From Robiginitomaculum sp036478975 (GTDB lineage: Bacteria > Pseudomonadota > Alphaproteobacteria > Caulobacterales > Maricaulaceae): DNA of 9,260 bases. Both the position numbers and the translations under genes were made by a program. The stretch lies in NCBI GenBank assembly GCA_036478975.1, contig JAZGFA010000174.1:1-9260 (forward strand), in the 5' to 3' direction. Each line of letters begins with the position of its first letter. Position 1 is the first letter of the stretch. Of the stretch, positions 6,380-9,260 are shown piece by piece. Under the pieces are notes generated by a model, which saw nothing but the letters and a program-made list of their open reading frames with translations, ran no database searches and was not told the origin of the DNA.

Positions 6380-7129
6380 ATGGGACATCATTCAACCACT
6401 AGCCGTATTCAAAAGCATATCGGTGACCCCTATGAGGGCACCGAGGAGGTCAGCCGCGAAACCCTAGAGGAAATCTTCCAAGATATTCAGGGTGATTTGC
6501 GTTTTGACCATGAGCTTAATGGCTGTCTTAATTGCGGCATTTGCACGGCCACATGCCCTGCGGCCCATTATTACGACTTTAGCCCGCGCGAAATTGTGCA
6601 GCTTCTCTGGACGGAAAACCTAGAAGGCATTCATGATGCCATGCAGGAAAAAATCTGGTCCTGCGCCCAGTGCTATACCTGCGCGGCCCGTTGCCCATTT
6701 GGCAATTCGCCCGGCGGCCTTATCATGCTGATGCGCGAAACTGCGATTAAGCACGGTATGGAAAGCGCGAAGTCCGTGCTGCGGCCTTTCTCTCGCGTAA
6801 TGCTGAAATTGATTTCTACGGGTAACCAATTATCGCCCGATATGATTAACCCGGACCATTTCGCCGATTGGGGCCCGAATATCTCCAAGATTGACGCGCC
6901 GCTTAAGCTGCTGCGTCAGGCTATCCCTATGCCGACCCTGAATACGATTAAGACCGCGTGGGAAACCAACCTAAAAACCTCAATCGAGCTTTACACGATT
7001 TGGGAAATGACCGGCGTTTTAGACCAGCTGGAAACCATTGACGAGAATTTGTTCGACGTAATTGTCGATATTATGGATGAAAAACGTGACGATTGGGATG
7101 ATTATCTCGACGAAGAAGATGACGAGTAG
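6380..7129 (+). CDS. shdrC1: sHdrC1, two-[4Fe-4S] electron-transfer subunit
   Basis: A 249-residue HdrC-like protein of the sulfur-oxidising heterodisulfide-reductase-like complex. Two classical ferredoxin motifs are present: CLNCGICTATCP (Cys49, 52, 55, 59) and CAQCYTCAARCP (Cys95, 98, 101, 105), each expected to hold a 4Fe-4S cluster. They link the flavin of sHdrA to the catalytic clusters of sHdrB. The C-terminal half is helical-looking without further cysteines and ends in a strongly acidic tail (WDDYLDEEDDE). There is no signal peptide or membrane segment, in line with a cytoplasmic complex. The ribosome-binding site AGGAA (6369-6373) lies 6 bases before the ATG. The stop codon overlaps the ribosome-binding site of shdrB1 and only 9 bases separate the two genes, so stoichiometric coupled translation is likely. 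Confidence 0.9.
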   Translation: MGHHSTTSRIQKHIGDPYEGTEEVSRETLEEIFQDIQGDLRFDHELNGCLNCGICTATCPAAHYYDFSPREIVQLLWTENLEGIHDAMQEKIWSCAQCYTCAARCPFGNSPGGLIMLMRETAIKHGMESAKSVLRPFSRVMLKLISTGNQLSPDMINPDHFADWGPNISKIDAPLKLLRQAIPMPTLNTIKTAWETNLKTSIELYTIWEMTGVLDQLETIDENLFDVIVDIMDEKRDDWDDYLDEEDDE

Positions 7130-7138
7130 GAAAATATT

Positions 7139-8536
7139 ATGAGCAATACACCAAATGATGGCACTCCCAATGATGATGGGCGCTTCACCGGCCACGGCAG
7201 TGAATGGCGCGATTCTAACCTGTCCGAAGCGGACGCACTAAAGGCGACGAGCTGGGTTGAGGCCAAAATCGACAAGCGCTCCATGCTCACCAATAAAGAC
7301 CGCGTGCATGATATTCGCGACGTTATGTGGCAGCTTGAAAAAGAGGGCGAAATTGCGGTTCACCGGGTCAGCGACGAGCATGGCCCACGCATTGCTAAGA
7401 CGCTTTATGGCTGGGATAAAAAAATCCCAACTCGCCAACTTTGGCATCATAAATCCTGCGGCCAGTGCGGCAATATCCCCGGCTATCCGACATCGCTTTT
7501 ATGGATGATGAACGAGATGGATATTCCCTATCTCGACGAGACCGACCAAACGTCGTGTACGGCGTGGAATTATCACGGCTCTGGCATTGGCAATATTGAA
7601 AGCCTCGCCGCCGTATTCCTGCGCAATTTCCACCAAGCCTACGTCAGCGCCCGCGCTGAAGGTAAGCCGGACGGCTATTATTATCCGCTTGTCCATTGCG
7701 GCACGAGCTTTGGTAATTACAAAGAAGTGCGTGAATATTTGCTGCTCTCCGCGCCTTTGCGTGAGCGGGTAAAGAAAATTTTGGGCAAGCTAGACCGTCT
7801 TGTTGACGGCAAATTGCTTATCCCTGAAGAAGTCGTGCATTATTCTGAATGGGTGCATGTGATGCGCAAGGATATTGCCAATCGCCAGACGATTGATTTG
7901 TCAAATGTGCGCGCCACTATTCACCCCGCTTGCCATGTTTATAAAATGGTTCCGCAGGACGTTATCTATGATGATGACGTTTTGGACGGCAATCGCGTCG
8001 CGGTGTCTACGGGCATTGTTCAGTCATTGGGCGCGCAAGTTATCGATTATTCCACATGGTATGATTGCTGCGGTTTTGGCTTTAGGCACATTATTTCCGA
8101 GCGTGAGTTCACCCGCTCTTTCGCCATTGATCGCAAGATTAAAGTGGTGATTGACGAGGCGCAATCGGACGTGATGATTGGCCATGATACGGGCTGTATT
8201 ACCACGCTTGATAAGAACCAATGGATTGCTAAGGCTGACCCGCGCAATGAGGGCAAAAACTACGAATTGCCAGTGATTGCCGATATTCAGCTCGCGGCCC
8301 TCGCCTGCGGCGCCCATCCTTATAAAATCATCCAGTCCCATTGGCACGCTTCGCCGATGGAAAACCTATTTGACAAAATGGGCATTGATTGGCGCAAGGC
8401 CAAGGCAGAATTTGAGGATTACCTCAAACTTGTCGAAAAAGGCCAGCAAGAAAACCTTTATGATCCGCGCCGCCGTATTACTGGCGGGCCGGGCTTTATT
8501 AAACCGGCGGATCGCGTCAAATTAGGAATGCAATAA
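7139..8536 (+). CDS. shdrB1: sHdrB1, HdrB-like subunit with modified cysteine motifs
   Basis: A 465-residue HdrB-like subunit, longer than a methanogen HdrB (about 300 residues) because of a roughly 100-residue N-terminal extension that starts with an Asn/Asp/Pro/Gly-rich stretch. HdrB proteins bind non-cubane iron-sulfur clusters through two CCG domains (C-xn-CC-xn-C-x2-C). Here domain one shows Cys107 and Cys110 (SCGQCG), a single Cys140 where the doublet is expected, and Cys187. Domain two shows Cys265 (HPACH), the doublet Cys310-Cys311 (DCCGFGF) and Cys353 (DTGCITT). Both closing C-x2-C motifs are reduced to one Cys. It is probably the site of sulfur-substrate chemistry or electron transfer in the sHdr core. 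The start has AGGA at 7128-7131. The shdrA ribosome-binding site lies inside the end of this gene, and shdrA starts one base after its stop. Confidence 0.88.
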   Translation: MSNTPNDGTPNDDGRFTGHGSEWRDSNLSEADALKATSWVEAKIDKRSMLTNKDRVHDIRDVMWQLEKEGEIAVHRVSDEHGPRIAKTLYGWDKKIPTRQLWHHKSCGQCGNIPGYPTSLLWMMNEMDIPYLDETDQTSCTAWNYHGSGIGNIESLAAVFLRNFHQAYVSARAEGKPDGYYYPLVHCGTSFGNYKEVREYLLLSAPLRERVKKILGKLDRLVDGKLLIPEEVVHYSEWVHVMRKDIANRQTIDLSNVRATIHPACHVYKMVPQDVIYDDDVLDGNRVAVSTGIVQSLGAQVIDYSTWYDCCGFGFRHIISEREFTRSFAIDRKIKVVIDEAQSDVMIGHDTGCITTLDKNQWIAKADPRNEGKNYELPVIADIQLAALACGAHPYKIIQSHWHASPMENLFDKMGIDWRKAKAEFEDYLKLVEKGQQENLYDPRRRITGGPGFIKPADRVKLGMQ

Positions 8537-8537
8537 T

Positions 8538-9260
8538 ATGTCTAAACCTGTACTTATCGTCGGCGCTGGCCCGTCTGGCCTTGCCGCAGCCCATGCGCTC
8601 GCAAGCGTTGGCCAAAAGGTTGTTTTGGTGGAAAAAGAAGACCGTCTCGGCGGCGCGCCAATCCTATCTGGTTATTCCAAACTCGTGCCAAGCGGCGAGT
8701 GGGCTAAGGACGCTATCGGCTCCATGGTTGACCGCGTAGTCGGTCATAAACTCATCACCGTGCATAAAGGGCAAACCGTCAAAGCGTTTACCGGCAAGCC
8801 CGGTAATTTCAAAGCCGAGCTATCGGGCGGTAAATCCGTCTCCGCTAGCGCCACGGTTTTGTGTACCGGCTTCACCCATTTTGATAGTGTCAATAAACCC
8901 GAATGGGGCTTTGGCACTTATCCGGATGTTGTGACCACAACCCAGGTCGAACAAATGATATCCTCAGGGCAGGGCGTACGCCGACCAAGTAATGGCGAAA
9001 AGCCGAAGCGCGTCGCTATCTTGCTGTGCGTTGGTTCGCGTGACCGCCAAATTGGCCGCGAATGGTGCTCTAAAATTTGCTGTTCCGTATCGGCTAAAAT
9101 GGGCATGGAAATTCGCGAAGAATTACCCGATTGCCATGTCTATATCTACTATATGGACATTCGCACATTCGGCCTTTACGAAGAAGTGTACTGGAAATCC
9201 CAAGAAGAATTTAAAGTCAAATATATCAAGGCGCGTATCGCCGAGGTTACATCTGACGGC
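8538..9260 (+). CDS. shdrA: sHdrA, FAD/[4Fe-4S] core subunit, 3' end beyond the window
   Basis: The frame is open from ATG 8538 to the last base, giving 241 residues of an HdrA-like flavoprotein without a stop codon. It begins directly with the dinucleotide-binding motif VGAGPSG (residues 8-14) and an acidic strand end (VEKEDRLGG), so it lacks the N-terminal extension of methanogen HdrA, as expected for sHdrA. The iron-sulfur region has CVGSRDRQ and WCSKICCS (Cys164, Cys177, Cys181, Cys182), which match the cluster-binding segment of the HdrA core. sHdrA forms the central flavin dimer of the sHdr complex and exchanges electrons with a pyridine nucleotide or with sHdrC. The start is supported by AGGAA at 8524-8528 inside shdrB1, with 9-base spacing; the two genes are one base apart. 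The C-terminal part and any second cofactor motif lie outside the window. Confidence 0.9.
   Translation, partial: MSKPVLIVGAGPSGLAAAHALASVGQKVVLVEKEDRLGGAPILSGYSKLVPSGEWAKDAIGSMVDRVVGHKLITVHKGQTVKAFTGKPGNFKAELSGGKSVSASATVLCTGFTHFDSVNKPEWGFGTYPDVVTTTQVEQMISSGQGVRRPSNGEKPKRVAILLCVGSRDRQIGREWCSKICCSVSAKMGMEIREELPDCHVYIYYMDIRTFGLYEEVYWKSQEEFKVKYIKARIAEVTSDG

Noticed and set aside
5846..6391. Minus-strand open frame of 181 codons across the dsrE3C gene and its leader
   Set aside because: It is antisense to the well-supported dsrE3C, has no recognisable domain, and would place both operator-like elements inside a coding region; most likely a by-product of codon bias.
1..9260. A wholly new system
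   Set aside because: The gene set and order match the described sHdr-LbpA locus; only the individual points listed as findings look unexplained.

Overview
The window is a compact run of same-strand (+) genes that I recognise as part of the sulfur-oxidising heterodisulfide-reductase-like locus (sHdr-LbpA), with its dedicated lipoate-assembly genes. This set is described in chemolithotrophic and sulfur-compound-oxidising bacteria such as Hyphomicrobium. The protein sequences and moderate GC content fit a proteobacterium, most likely an alphaproteobacterium. That is inference from gene content; there is no rRNA here to confirm it.

Layout. Positions 3-566 hold the 3' part of a histone-deacetylase-family (AcuC-like) gene. 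A short intergenic region (567-655) carries two inverted repeats. Next come five tightly packed genes: lipS1 (radical SAM, 656-1693), lipT (geranylgeranyl-reductase-like flavoprotein, 1693-2766), lipS2 (radical SAM, 2790-4088), sLpl(AB) (lipoate:protein ligase, 4102-5163) and a class-I glutamine-amidotransferase-like protein (5165-5866). A second intergenic region (5867-5983) precedes dsrE3C (5984-6364), shdrC1 (6380-7129), shdrB1 (7139-8536) and shdrA (8538 to the window edge, incomplete). The remaining usual partners (shdrC2, shdrB2, lbpA, tusA) are not in the window and would be expected downstream.

How they work together (family knowledge). sLpl(AB) loads an octanoyl or lipoyl precursor onto the lipoate-binding protein LbpA. 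LipS1 and LipS2 insert the two sulfur atoms, and LipT is proposed to supply reducing power. The finished lipoyl-LbpA works with the sHdr complex, where DsrE3C passes sulfane sulfur to the cytoplasmic iron-sulfur/flavin core (C1, B1, A and the missing C2, B2) for oxidation toward sulfite.

Points that go beyond the standard description: (1) the same 16-bp palindrome, ATTAG-N6-CTAAT, lies upstream of both gene blocks and suggests one regulator for lipoate assembly and sulfur oxidation; (2) the glutamine-amidotransferase-like protein has lost both the nucleophilic Cys and the catalytic Glu and looks like a pseudo-enzyme; (3) a zinc-dependent deacylase-family gene sits directly upstream of the lipoate genes; (4) LipS2 has an extra cysteine cluster just before its radical SAM motif; (5) sHdrB1 has reduced, non-canonical cysteine motifs. 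I saw no mobile element, tRNA, rRNA or CRISPR array, and no gap over 300 bases.
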